This document shows positions 1 to 8,591 of a stretch of DNA of 64,000 nt, piece by piece. Under the pieces are notes generated by a model. That model saw nothing but the letters and a program-made list of their open reading frames with translations. It searched no databases and was not told the origin of the DNA. Source of the stretch: an uncultured Francisellaceae bacterium (GTDB taxonomy: Bacteria > Pseudomonadota > Gammaproteobacteria > Francisellales > CACEW01); assembly GCA_905612315.1 (NCBI GenBank), contig CAJQSL010000049.1:1-64000 (forward strand), written 5' to 3'. The position numbers were made by a program, and so were the translations under genes. The stretch's first letter is position 1; each line of letters begins with the position of its first letter.

Positions 1-2353
1 TTCTATCACCCATGCTAATCTTAACGTTAGTTTTGATTCTAACTCGATTCGCATGCTTATGAACGCGAATAAATTCATCGTTGGAAGCCTCAGCTAATGG
101 AATATCAGAAAGTTGCTGCCAGAGTAAATTAACCGACTCATAATGGTTATCGCAACAAAAGCAACCTTTAAGATGAGCAGACAAATCCCCCCGATCTTCC
201 TCAGATGCACACGCAGAGTCCTCACTACCAAATCTTAATTGCTTTTCTAATGCTCCAAAAAAAGCATCAGTAAGGATCCAGGTATGTGTCTCTTTATTAG
301 AGTTATAAAGTCTTGTCATATCTTTTATTAAATATTTCACAATATCTACTTTTCCACTAGCTGCACAAATATATAGTGGCGACACCAAGCTAACACTAGC
401 TTCATCGGCATATCTTATAAAATTACTGGCCTCAAGATCATTTTCCACAATAAACTTAATAGTCTCTAAATGTCCATTAACAGCAGCAAACATAAACGTA
501 TCACTTATAATGCTAAAACCTGCGTCAGTATTAAATGTCCCAGCAAACTTAGAGATATCATCAACACTTACTCCATCTTGTCTCAACCAATGATTTAAGA
601 ATAATGAAAACAACTCAAAATTATCTTCGTGAAGAACAACATTCATATCGCCTACAGATACCTGGGCACCAGTATCTAGAAGACACTGCACCGCCTTGCC
701 TAATGAATCAGAAAGCCTGGGGGCGTTATTTTTAAAAGATAACGACAGTGCTCTTAATGGTGTAAGGTTATCATCAGCTTGATAATTAGAATTAGCTCCT
801 TTTAATAATAAATTACCTATATTAGTAACCTTTCCATACATACACGCCCAAAGCAAAGGCGTTGATCTGATATAGTTATCCCTTAAATCATGGTCAAAAC
901 CATCCTTTTCTAATAGGCGGCTCAGCATCTGATAAGACCCATGGCTTGCAGCATAACATAAAAAATCTGTTTTCTTATCTTCAGAAGCCTCTACTTTGCT
1001 CAATAATAAGTCAACAATTTCAGGAGAATCAGCATCAATAGCTTCATGAATAAATAATTTACCGTAATAATTAGCACTATATGGACTAGCTCCAAGCTCA
1101 AAAGCGCGCTCAAGAAGAGATATGTTTTTGCTCTTTATTAATAAAAACATAAGTTGCTTATCTCTAATTTTAAAATCAGTTTTTAAATTAACGCCTTTAC
1201 CCACCAATAAATTAAACATCTCATACGCTATCTTATAACTTTTATCATCTCCAGGTTTAGCAAAATTAGCCGCATGATATAAAGCGTTATAGCCATCTTG
1301 ATCTAGCATGCTTAAGAAAAACTTCTTAGACCCTAGCGCTGATTTTAAAGAAGTTATGCTCCCTGATTTAATAATTTCATATAAATAATAAGTATCTCTT
1401 ATCTTTGTGCACTTTTGTTTTAAATTAGCGCTTAATTCAGGCAGGCTCTCATACTCTTGTAACATACTCAGCGTAACCTGCGCTCCTGATTGCAATAGCA
1501 TATCAACGAACCTTTCATTTAAAGCCTCAAAGGCATAAGTCAATGGCAATTTGCCCGCTGTATCTGCAAGATTAACATCCGAATTTTCAAGGATTAAAAA
1601 ACTACCATAAAAGCTTAACTCATACTCTTGTTGCAAAAAATTATTTTTAATTGCATTTATCAAAGGAGTACAACCTGTTTCATCATAAAAGCTTAATGAT
1701 AAATCTAAATCTCTAACCTTATAGGCCAGTTTATCCAAACTCTGCCAACCACCTATAATCTCTACAATAGAAGCTCTACGTTGAGATTCCATATACTCCG
1801 CAGGATTATCCATACCAGTTCGGGTCCAAATCAAATAAATAGCTTTTATAAATAACTTTTTAGCGCTGACCCAACGACCTGTATCAAATAATGGAATACT
1901 TAGCATCTTATCTGGAATACTTAGCATCTTATCTAAAGTAGATACTTTAACTGTAACTTGATTTTCAATAAGATACTGCGCCGTACTATAGCTCTTATAG
2001 TTCTGCCTATCTAAAGCTAAATCCAAAGGGTAAACACCATTAATCGGCTGTTTTAATCTATCAATAAGATCTGGATATATATCAAATAAAAATAAAAGCC
2101 TTTTTATATCATTTTCTTCGACTAAAGCTAACAGTTCATCATCTGTTATGTTTAGGTCAATACTCTTAATTTTTTCTAAAAGATCAGAAGAGATCACTCT
2201 TGAGTAGCTAAAATCAAAGAACAAACAATTTAAAAAACAGCTAAAGCGTTTCTCATCTATGGCATCATCCATGCGATCCAAGATTTTAGATAAGGCTGGA
2301 CTTTCATCACTCAAGTCAACCAATTGAACACCAGGAGAAGTTAAATCAGACAC
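1..2353 (-). CDS. Large ankyrin-repeat protein, C-terminus cut by window edge
   Basis: An uninterrupted minus-strand frame starts at a GTG (2351-2353) preceded by AGGGTGAG and runs off the window at base 1, giving at least 784 codons. The N-terminus reads MSDLTSPGVQ. The protein is divergent but contains many ankyrin-type helix pairs, for example TPLLWACMYGKVTNIGNLLL, TPLINAIKN and SPLYICAASGKVDIVKYLI. No signal peptide or membrane segment is visible. Ankyrin repeats mediate protein-protein contacts, and in intracellular bacteria such proteins are often secreted effectors; that role is inferred here. The repeats are irregular, and a 21-bp duplication adds seven residues near codon 150. The gene lies upstream of nothing in this window and is separated from the ferredoxin gene by an 11-bp tandem repeat array. 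Confidence 0.85.
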   Translation of the reverse strand, partial: MSDLTSPGVQLVDLSDESPALSKILDRMDDAIDEKRFSCFLNCLFFDFSYSRVISSDLLEKIKSIDLNITDDELLALVEENDIKRLLFLFDIYPDLIDRLKQPINGVYPLDLALDRQNYKSYSTAQYLIENQVTVKVSTLDKMLSIPDKMLSIPLFDTGRWVSAKKLFIKAIYLIWTRTGMDNPAEYMESQRRASIVEIIGGWQSLDKLAYKVRDLDLSLSFYDETGCTPLINAIKNNFLQQEYELSFYGSFLILENSDVNLADTAGKLPLTYAFEALNERFVDMLLQSGAQVTLSMLQEYESLPELSANLKQKCTKIRDTYYLYEIIKSGSITSLKSALGSKKFFLSMLDQDGYNALYHAANFAKPGDDKSYKIAYEMFNLLVGKGVNLKTDFKIRDKQLMFLLIKSKNISLLERAFELGASPYSANYYGKLFIHEAIDADSPEIVDLLLSKVEASEDKKTDFLCYAASHGSYQMLSRLLEKDGFDHDLRDNYIRSTPLLWACMYGKVTNIGNLLLKGANSNYQADDNLTPLRALSLSFKNNAPRLSDSLGKAVQCLLDTGAQVSVGDMNVVLHEDNFELFSLFLNHWLRQDGVSVDDISKFAGTFNTDAGFSIISDTFMFAAVNGHLETIKFIVENDLEASNFIRYADEASVSLVSPLYICAASGKVDIVKYLIKDMTRLYNSNKETHTWILTDAFFGALEKQLRFGSEDSACASEEDRGDLSAHLKGCFCCDNHYESVNLLWQQLSDIPLAEASNDEFIRVHKHANRVRIKTNVKISMGDR
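1892..1933. repeat. Exact 21-bp tandem duplication inside the ankyrin gene
   Basis: Two identical adjacent copies of TGGAATACTTAGCATCTTAT(C) occur. On the coding strand they add a repeated DKMLSIP heptapeptide without breaking the frame. The perfect identity suggests a recent slippage or duplication event. Confidence 0.9.
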
Positions 2354-2450
2354 TTGCTCACCCTAAAAACTTTTATTTATTATAATTATTATGCGTTAAG
2401 GATAAATGCAACCGAGCCAGTTTGTAAATAAGTAATTTTGACTTAGGATA

Positions 2451-2520
2451 TTGATCCTAAATTGATCCTAAACTGATCCTAAATTGATCCTAAATTGATC
2501 CTAAACTGATCCTAAACTGA
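2451..2520. repeat. Array of six 11-bp repeats, unit TTGATCCTAAA / CTGATCCTAAA
   Basis: Six full units at 2451-2516 alternate between a T and a C first base, followed by a partial unit. The array lies between the ferredoxin stop and the ankyrin gene start, about 100 bp upstream of the ankyrin GTG. The 11-bp period is close to one helical turn, so a protein binding each unit would contact one face of the DNA. That function is speculative; the repeat itself is plain. Confidence 0.9.
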
Positions 2521-2521
2521 T

Positions 2522-2770
<249 letters not shown>

Positions 2771-3253
2771 TTAAGACCTCAAATATTGCAAAACTTCAGG
2801 TGGAACAAATGAGCGAATATCCCCACCTAATTTAAATATCTCTCTCACTCTAGATGATGAAATATACCTCAAATTATCACTAGGAAACAAGAAAACTGTC
2901 TCATAAGTAAAATTTTTGGTTTCACTAAGTGCGCGATTCATATCTAACATCTCAAGCTCATAACTTGTATCCATTGAGTTTCTAAGACCTCTTAGTAAAA
3001 TTTTAATATTATTTTCTTGAAGAAAATCTACTAATAAACCTGATAATGGAGTTACTGATATTTTTGGATTATCTTTAAATACCGATTTTACAAGATCTAT
3101 TCTTTTATCTAACTTTAATAAAGGACTTTTTCCATCTGCGGTACTTACACCAATAACCACTTCATCAAATAAATTTAAGGCGCGCTTGACTAGATCTACA
3201 TGCCCTAAGGTTATAGGATCAAATGTTCCTGGGAGTAATGCTATTGAGCTCAT
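2771..3253 (-). CDS. coaD: Phosphopantetheine adenylyltransferase
   Basis: CoaD catalyses the penultimate step of coenzyme A synthesis, transferring AMP from ATP to 4'-phosphopantetheine in the cytoplasm. The 160-residue length is normal. The N-terminal nucleotidyltransferase motif GTFDPITLGHVDL contains the TxGH box, LLRGLRNSMD follows at mid-protein, and ISSSRVREI matches the C-terminal ISSTxVR motif. The gene heads a two-gene unit with the ferredoxin downstream. Confidence 0.97.
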   Translation of the reverse strand: MSSIALLPGTFDPITLGHVDLVKRALNLFDEVVIGVSTADGKSPLLKLDKRIDLVKSVFKDNPKISVTPLSGLLVDFLQENNIKILLRGLRNSMDTSYELEMLDMNRALSETKNFTYETVFLFPSDNLRYISSSRVREIFKLGGDIRSFVPPEVLQYLRS

Positions 3254-3686
3254 GCAAGCAACCTTGTTTAAAATATTTCTATATATTGGTATTATAGCTT
3301 TATTTTGTTGCCAGAATGAAGAAGGTAAAAAGAAAGAAAAACAGACTCGTCCGACTAAATATCAAATGATACCAGCCCGGATAATAATTATGAAAAAAAA
3401 ACCACTCCTCAGAGGTTATTATTATTATCAACGAGTCTTGCTATTGGATAAGCACATCAACAGCTTTTATTATTATTATTGCTGACTCGGAATCAGCATA
3501 ACCTAAATTTTAGCCGTTGTAAATAGTTTTTTTTGAATTAATTTTATAAAAAAATATTATAAAACTAGCTCCCTGTCCATATTAATTAAATACAAAATCC
3601 AGACATTATAACAAGCTTCACTCTTTAATTAATTTTAAGTAGACTTGTTATATAAAATCAAAAAAATAAAAGCAAAAAAATTCAAC
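3254..3686. other. Noncoding divergent spacer with TTA-triplet runs
   Basis: This space separates the divergently transcribed coaD and RING-H2 genes. It is very AT-rich and holds two runs of (TTA)n near 3418-3431 and 3466-3480, plus GACTCGT near 3342 with its complement ACGAGTC near 3431. No convincing promoter hexamers, RNA gene or conserved ORF were recognised. Confidence 0.6.
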
Positions 3687-4523
3687 ATGAGCCAAGAAAA
3701 CTCTAACTACCAAATTTTCAACTCCTTGTGTAAATGCTTACTCCCAATAAATGCTAATAAACAACAAGCATCGTATCAAAGCAACACTGACAGATGCTTT
3801 GAGCAAAACATAGGCACACTAATACTTTCTTGCGAAGATACCTCTAATCTAAGTTATATGTCTAACATACAAAGCTGCACAACACACTATTACCTAAACT
3901 GCTCTTTATACGAAGATATTAAAGCTAAAACTAATATATTTATGATTACTATGGTTTCTTTGGGACTCCTGGTTACTCTTAGCTGCATAAAAATTATTGG
4001 CAGTAATGATGAGCTAAGGGATAAGATTTGCTTCCCGATACGTCATATGTGCTCTTTTATGGCCAGATTGTGTGAGAAATCCATGGAGTGTTTATGCAGT
4101 TTATTGGCATGTCCGTGCCTGCTATTGAACGCTTTATGCAAAGAGCAAAACAACCGACAAATGGACGAGCACCCAATTGGCATCAATGAACACCCAAATG
4201 TTCAGGATCCAAGAGTAGAACGTCAAATACCCCCTGTCGCGCCAAATAGAAGACTAGAAAACCCAAATGCTAATAGTTTTAATATTGAGCTTAGCAATCT
4301 AGATACCCTGAGTGAGCAAAAAGAGTGTACTATTTGCCTGACACCTTTTGCAGAATCTGGTTTTGCTGATATCACTACTTTACAATGCTTTCATGTATTT
4401 CATAAAGAATGCGTTGATCCGTGGCTTGCGCTAAATAGAAATTGCCCGGTCTGCCGGGATGATACAATTCCGAGTACGCCGGTATATGATTTGGAAATGT
4501 CGCTGTTTCCATCGCAGATTTAA
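3687..4523 (+). CDS. Membrane-anchored RING-H2 finger protein, putative ubiquitin ligase effector
   Basis: The ATG at 3687 (MSQENSNYQ) is taken as the start, giving 278 residues; an in-frame TTG at 3645 is possible, and neither has a clear ribosome site. A hydrophobic segment at about 84-104 is a likely transmembrane helix. It is followed by an unusually Cys-rich stretch at 121-151 that may lie at a membrane. Residues 214-256 form a complete RING-H2 finger: C214-x2-C217, C234-x-H236, H239-x2-C242, C253-x2-C256. In eukaryotes this layout belongs to transmembrane E3 ubiquitin ligases, and a bacterium has no ubiquitin of its own, so action in a host cell is inferred. The stop overlaps the sufT stop by four bases. 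Confidence 0.88.
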   Translation: MSQENSNYQIFNSLCKCLLPINANKQQASYQSNTDRCFEQNIGTLILSCEDTSNLSYMSNIQSCTTHYYLNCSLYEDIKAKTNIFMITMVSLGLLVTLSCIKIIGSNDELRDKICFPIRHMCSFMARLCEKSMECLCSLLACPCLLLNALCKEQNNRQMDEHPIGINEHPNVQDPRVERQIPPVAPNRRLENPNANSFNIELSNLDTLSEQKECTICLTPFAESGFADITTLQCFHVFHKECVDPWLALNRNCPVCRDDTIPSTPVYDLEMSLFPSQI

Positions 4524-5080
4524 AGCATCCCAAGCTCTAATTTCGCCTCTTCACTCATCATATCTGAATCCCAAGGTGGGTCAAAAACTAAAACCGCATC
4601 GGCCTTATAAACCTGCGGGATGGACATAATCGCCTGTTCAACATCAGCTACAATAACCGGCCCCATTCCACACCCAGGAGCGGTGAGCGTCATTTGTACT
4701 GCCACATGATAACCGCCTTCTTCACGTCTATTTAATTGCACATCGTAAATCAAACCTAAATCAACAACATTTACCGGAATCTCTGGGTCATAGCATGTAC
4801 GCATTTGATCCCAAACAAGCTCTTCTTTTAAATCAGATTTTAAATCTACTTCCTTTTCATCTTTTTTATTTAAAATATTATCCGGAATTTCTTTGCCGAT
4901 AGCATCAGCATCTTTAGCATCAATTCTAACTAAATTACCATTTACATTAAGAGTAAAACTGCCTCCTAAAGCCTGAGTTACCAAAACTTCTTGCCCTGGA
5001 AGTAAAGTTACTTGCTCGCCATAAGGAACTAAATGCCCTTCTACTTCTCGTTTTACTATTGCTATATCTTGCATGCGCAT
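4520..5080 (-). CDS. sufT: SUF system Fe-S assembly protein SufT
   Basis: SufT is a DUF59 (MIP18-family) protein implicated in iron-sulfur cluster maturation. The 186-residue protein has the domain in its C-terminal half, with TCYDPEIPVNVVDLGLIYDV, then TAPGCGMG with its conserved Cys, and the DPPWDSDMMSEEAKLELGM tail typical of the family. The N-terminal third is the SufT-specific extension. It is the last gene of the minus-strand suf series, 35 bp after the A-type carrier. Translation could also start at M3. Confidence 0.93.
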   Translation of the reverse strand: MRMQDIAIVKREVEGHLVPYGEQVTLLPGQEVLVTQALGGSFTLNVNGNLVRIDAKDADAIGKEIPDNILNKKDEKEVDLKSDLKEELVWDQMRTCYDPEIPVNVVDLGLIYDVQLNRREEGGYHVAVQMTLTAPGCGMGPVIVADVEQAIMSIPQVYKADAVLVFDPPWDSDMMSEEAKLELGML

Positions 5081-5115
5081 GGTTAGTTTCTCTTAATATT
5101 TCTCTTAATCTATAT

Positions 5116-5553
5116 CTAATCTTTTTTATTATCTAATTTATCATCATCATCCATCATAAAACTTTCGCCGCAGCCACACTTAGCGGTTTCATTTGGGTTA
5201 TGATAAGTTAATTTAGATTGGCCTAAATTTTGTTTTACATAATCTACGACAACTCCATTTAAAGCACTTTTAGCATCTTTAGCTACATAAATTTTAAAGT
5301 TGTTATCAGATTTAGATTTAACTTCAAAACTAAAATCATCATCTAAAGCATCAGTATCTTTACATAATTCACTTATATACATCCAACCTGAGCATCCAGC
5401 GCGCTTTATAGAAAATCTAACTGCATTTTTATTTTGAGTTTTATCTTTTTCTAAATGCTCTGCGACATATTTTCCTAGATAATTCCTAGCTGAGCTCGTA
5501 AGTGATATCATGAAGTCATCCTGGACTAACGGTAAGATGTTTGAATCTGGCAT
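5116..5553 (-). CDS. A-type Fe-S carrier (HesB/IscA/SufA family)
   Basis: A-type carriers take assembled Fe-S clusters from the SufBCD scaffold to apoproteins. The three cluster-binding cysteines are present as C54 in KRAGCSGW and C127/C129 in the C-terminal CGCG motif. At 145 residues it is somewhat longer than most family members (about 110), with an Asp-rich extension after the CGC motif (DDDDKLDNKKD). The start has a strong AAGGAGAAT ribosome site. It lies between sufS and sufT, so the name SufA is reasonable. A palindromic repeat pair separates it from sufS. Confidence 0.92.
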   Translation of the reverse strand: MPDSNILPLVQDDFMISLTSSARNYLGKYVAEHLEKDKTQNKNAVRFSIKRAGCSGWMYISELCKDTDALDDDFSFEVKSKSDNNFKIYVAKDAKSALNGVVVDYVKQNLGQSKLTYHNPNETAKCGCGESFMMDDDDKLDNKKD

Positions 5554-5577
5554 TATATTCTCCTTAAATAAAAATTT

Positions 5578-5747
5578 ATTTTATCGATTTCTACAAATCG
5601 ATACGTACTTCGTGCTTTGCACCTAGCACAAGATTGCTTCGCCGTAGGCTCGCAACGACTGCGCTCGTAATTACGTACTTCGTGCTTTGCACCCAGCACA
5701 AGATTGCTTCGCCGTAGGCTCGCAACGACTGCTGCGCTCGTAATTTA
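5578..5747. repeat. Palindromic repeat element with duplicated 70-bp core
   Basis: After a TCGATTT/AAATCGA palindrome, a core running from ACGTACTTCGTGCTTTGCAC through AGATTGCTTCGCCGTAGGCTC to CGCAACGACTG occurs twice in tandem (5603-5672 and 5673-5745, the second with an extra GCT). It fills the gap between sufS and the A-type carrier gene. The core matches copies near 17.9, 18.9, 40.1 and 46.4 kb, so it belongs to a dispersed family. Confidence 0.9.
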
Positions 5748-5752
5748 TTTGT

Positions 5753-6979
5753 TTATGCAAAAATTTTACGAACCTCGTGTAATGCTGCAACTAAAAAGTC
5801 TATATCCTCTTTAGTATTATACATCGAAAATGATGCCCTAACAGTAGAGCTTACAGCAAAAGCCTCCATCGCCGGCATCGCGCAATGATGCCCAACGCGT
5901 ACAGCAACACCACATTCATCTACAATCGAGCTGATATCATTAGCATGAATATCATCAAACACAAAAGATATAATAGGCCCTTTATTATCGGCTGTACCTA
6001 TAATTCTCAAATTCTCAAATTCTAATAACTTCTCAGTCGAGTATTTTAATAAATCATCTTCATGCGCTCTTGCTTTATTCCAATCTATTGAATTCATAAA
6101 ATCTAAAGCTGCGCCAAAACCAATTACACCTGCAATATTTGGAGTTCCAGCTTCAAACTTATGTGGCAGATCAGCAAATGTAGTTTTAGCAAAACTTACA
6201 TGCTCAATCATCTCACCCCCAGTTTGATATGGCGGCATTTTATCAAGCCATTTTTCTTTACCATATAAAACCCCGACCCCAGTTGGGCCATACATCTTAT
6301 GCGAAGAACACACAAAAAAATCACAATCCAAAGTTTGTACATCAACCGGGCCATGCACCGCTGATTGTGCACCATCAACTAAAACAGGAACATCCCTATC
6401 ATGCGCATATTCAATTAATTTTTCTATCGGGTTAATAGTGCCCAAAGCATTGGACATCGCCGTCACGCAAAATAATTTGGTTTTATCCGTAAAATATTTA
6501 TCTAAATCTAAATCCAGCTCACCTTGTTTATTAAAAGGAATATATTTTAAAACTATTCCCATTTGCTCTTGCAACATTTGCCACGGAACAATATTGGCAT
6601 GATGCTCCATTTGCGTAATTAACACTTCATCGCCTGCTTTTAAAAAAGCTTTAGAAAAACTATTTGCAACTAAATTAATTGCCTCTGTAACTCCTTTAGT
6701 AAAAATCACTTCACTTGAGCTTTTAGCATTTAAAAATTTTTGAGCTTTTGCTCTAGTGTCTTCAAATTTCTCCGTGGCTAAAGCTGCTAAATAATGCGCA
6801 CTTCTATGAACATTTGAATTTTGCGATTCATAATAATTAGTAATAGCATCTATAACACTTTGGGGCTTTTGTGAGGTTGCGGCACTATCTAAATAAACTA
6901 TTGGCTTTGATTTTGACTCTAATATTTTATTTAAAAGAGGAAACTTAAGCCTTACCTCCTCAATATTAAAATCACTCAT
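5753..6979 (-). CDS. sufS: Cysteine desulfurase SufS
   Basis: SufS is a pyridoxal-phosphate enzyme that removes sulfur from L-cysteine for Fe-S assembly. All key elements are present in 408 residues: the H126-H127 PLP-stacking region (MEHHANIVPW), Schiff-base Lys228 in SSHKMYG, and persulfide Cys366 in RVGHHCAMP. It starts one base after the sufD stop, so it is translated from the same message. No SufE or SufU sulfur-transfer partner was found in this window. Confidence 0.97.
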   Translation of the reverse strand: MSDFNIEEVRLKFPLLNKILESKSKPIVYLDSAATSQKPQSVIDAITNYYESQNSNVHRSAHYLAALATEKFEDTRAKAQKFLNAKSSSEVIFTKGVTEAINLVANSFSKAFLKAGDEVLITQMEHHANIVPWQMLQEQMGIVLKYIPFNKQGELDLDLDKYFTDKTKLFCVTAMSNALGTINPIEKLIEYAHDRDVPVLVDGAQSAVHGPVDVQTLDCDFFVCSSHKMYGPTGVGVLYGKEKWLDKMPPYQTGGEMIEHVSFAKTTFADLPHKFEAGTPNIAGVIGFGAALDFMNSIDWNKARAHEDDLLKYSTEKLLEFENLRIIGTADNKGPIISFVFDDIHANDISSIVDECGVAVRVGHHCAMPAMEAFAVSSTVRASFSMYNTKEDIDFLVAALHEVRKIFA

Positions 6980-6980
6980 C

Positions 6981-8591
6981 TTAAACCCCTTTTTGACACC
7001 AAAAATGTCCCTTAATTGCTTTTAATAATAACCCGGTTACAAACTCACTCCAACAGGTAAAATCTGCATGCACTACAGGCTTCATTAAAAATGCTTGAGT
7101 TAACATTAATTTAGCAGTTTCTCTATCAATTCCTCTTGATGATAAATAAAACATTGATGTCTCATCCAACTCACCGACACTTGCACCATGCGAGCACTGG
7201 ACATCATCAGTTTCAATCTCTAATTGCGGTTTAGTAAATATAGTAGCCCCAGGAGTTAATAATAAATTATGGTTAAGCTGATGTGCTTCAACGCCTTTTG
7301 TACCGTTAAAAGCTTTAACCTGCCCATTAAATACGCCTATGCTCTTATCACTTAATACTCCATTATAATGCTCACCACTTATAGTATTATCAGCTAAATG
7401 ATTTACCCTCGTGTGATGATCACTATGCGCTTTTGAGCTTAAAGTATAAACTCCATTTAACTGGCACCTCGCACCAGACTCATTTAAATCTACATTAATA
7501 TCAAAGCGTTGTAAGATATTATTAAAATTAGCATTAAAATCAGCACTAAAAGCTGTAAAAACACTATCTTTGGCTTGATTAACTTTAACATAATGCACTA
7601 ATGCATTTGCATTCGCTAAATCATCAATTGGACTGGCATGCCTTTTACCATAATGTAAATAATCTAATCTAGCAGCTTCAGCTAAATCAATTTGCCAAAC
7701 TATATTATTTAATAAAATGTTTTTAGGGTGAGCTATAGCTTTTTCACTTGGTGTTGAAAACGAACTATCAACATGCTCAACTATCTTAACATTAGCGCCC
7801 TTAGCAATATTTATAATATGCCTATAATTTGCGACTTGGCATGTTTTATCTTTATTCTTAAAAGCCTCATTATTATTAAGATAAATAAACTCTATAGGAT
7901 CATCTAATATTAAATCTTGTTGTATATCTAGCTCAATTCCATCAAATACTTCAGCTTGATTTAAAGCTAACATCGGCTCAGATGAGTGATCTAGTTCTTT
8001 GAATTTATTTAAAACTTTGGTTGGGTTACTAGCTATAACGCTAGATAAAGATTTTATAACTACTCCATCAGGAATAGTTTTTGTATCTGTTAAGTCTTTT
8101 TGCCAAATGCCATTTTGAAAATAAAGTTTTACGCTATTTTTTAAGCCGATATCTGGCAGGAGATTGCCACGCTTCGCTCGCAAAGACGAAGGAGGTGCTA
8201 CCGAGCTATCTTGATGTGACTCTGCTGTTGTCGTTGTCGTTGCGAGCGAAGCGCGGCAATCTCCCGCCAGAGGCTGGGGCACTGTCGTTGCGAGAGAATC
8301 CTCATCTGAAGCCTCAAGAGCACCCTTGAGCGAATCTTCATTTAACGCCTCAAGAGCACCCTTGCTTGTCGTTGCGAGCGAAGCGCGGCAATCTCCTACC
8401 AAAGGCTGTGGATCATACCCATAAAGCTTTCTGGTTAAATCCGTATATTTCCAACGCTCCATTCTCTTATTAGGTAAACCTAAACTTTCAAAACAACTCA
8501 TAGCACTAGATCTAAAATCATCTAAAGATTCAACACCTTCTGAAATTTTAACATCTTGTTTCATATCATTATCCAAATCTAAAGACGCCAT
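6981..8591 (-). CDS. sufD: SufD Fe-S scaffold subunit with repeat-encoded insertion
   Basis: SufD partners SufB and SufC in the scaffold that builds Fe-S clusters. The start is set at 8591, where ATG shares a base with the sufC stop (TAATG), implying coupled translation; the protein is then 536 residues. The C-terminal half carries the usual SufBD core (HSDHHTRVNH, QLNHNLLL, CSHGASVGELDE, YLSSRGI). Residues about 61-149 are abnormal: they are encoded by three palindromic repeat copies and read LAGDCRASLATT twice and SLRAKRGNL once, plus a 12-residue tandem repeat (KGALEALNEDSL / KGALEASDEDSL). Removing them leaves about 447 residues, a normal SufD length. The frame is kept, so the protein may still function. 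Confidence 0.93.
   Translation of the reverse strand: MASLDLDNDMKQDVKISEGVESLDDFRSSAMSCFESLGLPNKRMERWKYTDLTRKLYGYDPQPLVGDCRASLATTSKGALEALNEDSLKGALEASDEDSLATTVPQPLAGDCRASLATTTTTAESHQDSSVAPPSSLRAKRGNLLPDIGLKNSVKLYFQNGIWQKDLTDTKTIPDGVVIKSLSSVIASNPTKVLNKFKELDHSSEPMLALNQAEVFDGIELDIQQDLILDDPIEFIYLNNNEAFKNKDKTCQVANYRHIINIAKGANVKIVEHVDSSFSTPSEKAIAHPKNILLNNIVWQIDLAEAARLDYLHYGKRHASPIDDLANANALVHYVKVNQAKDSVFTAFSADFNANFNNILQRFDINVDLNESGARCQLNGVYTLSSKAHSDHHTRVNHLADNTISGEHYNGVLSDKSIGVFNGQVKAFNGTKGVEAHQLNHNLLLTPGATIFTKPQLEIETDDVQCSHGASVGELDETSMFYLSSRGIDRETAKLMLTQAFLMKPVVHADFTCWSEFVTGLLLKAIKGHFWCQKGV
8151..8405. repeat. Three palindromic repeat copies inserted in frame in sufD
   Basis: Two copies of TCGTTGCGAGCGAAGCGCGG followed by CAATCTC lie at about 8236-8275 and 8368-8407, and an inverted copy (GGAGATTGCCACGCTTCGCT...) at about 8159-8190. 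A truncated fourth start (GTCGTTGCGAGAGAATCC) is at 8284. Between them GCCTCAAGAGCACCCTTG occurs twice, 36 bp apart (8311-8328 and 8347-8364). The total length preserves the sufD frame. Confidence 0.93.

Noticed and set aside
2451-2520. Tandem repeats considered as a CRISPR array
   Set aside because: Units are 11 bp and directly adjacent with no spacers, and no cas genes are present.
8081-8329. Plus-strand open frame opposite sufD
   Set aside because: It lies inside the conserved sufD gene and its repeat insert, with no independent support.
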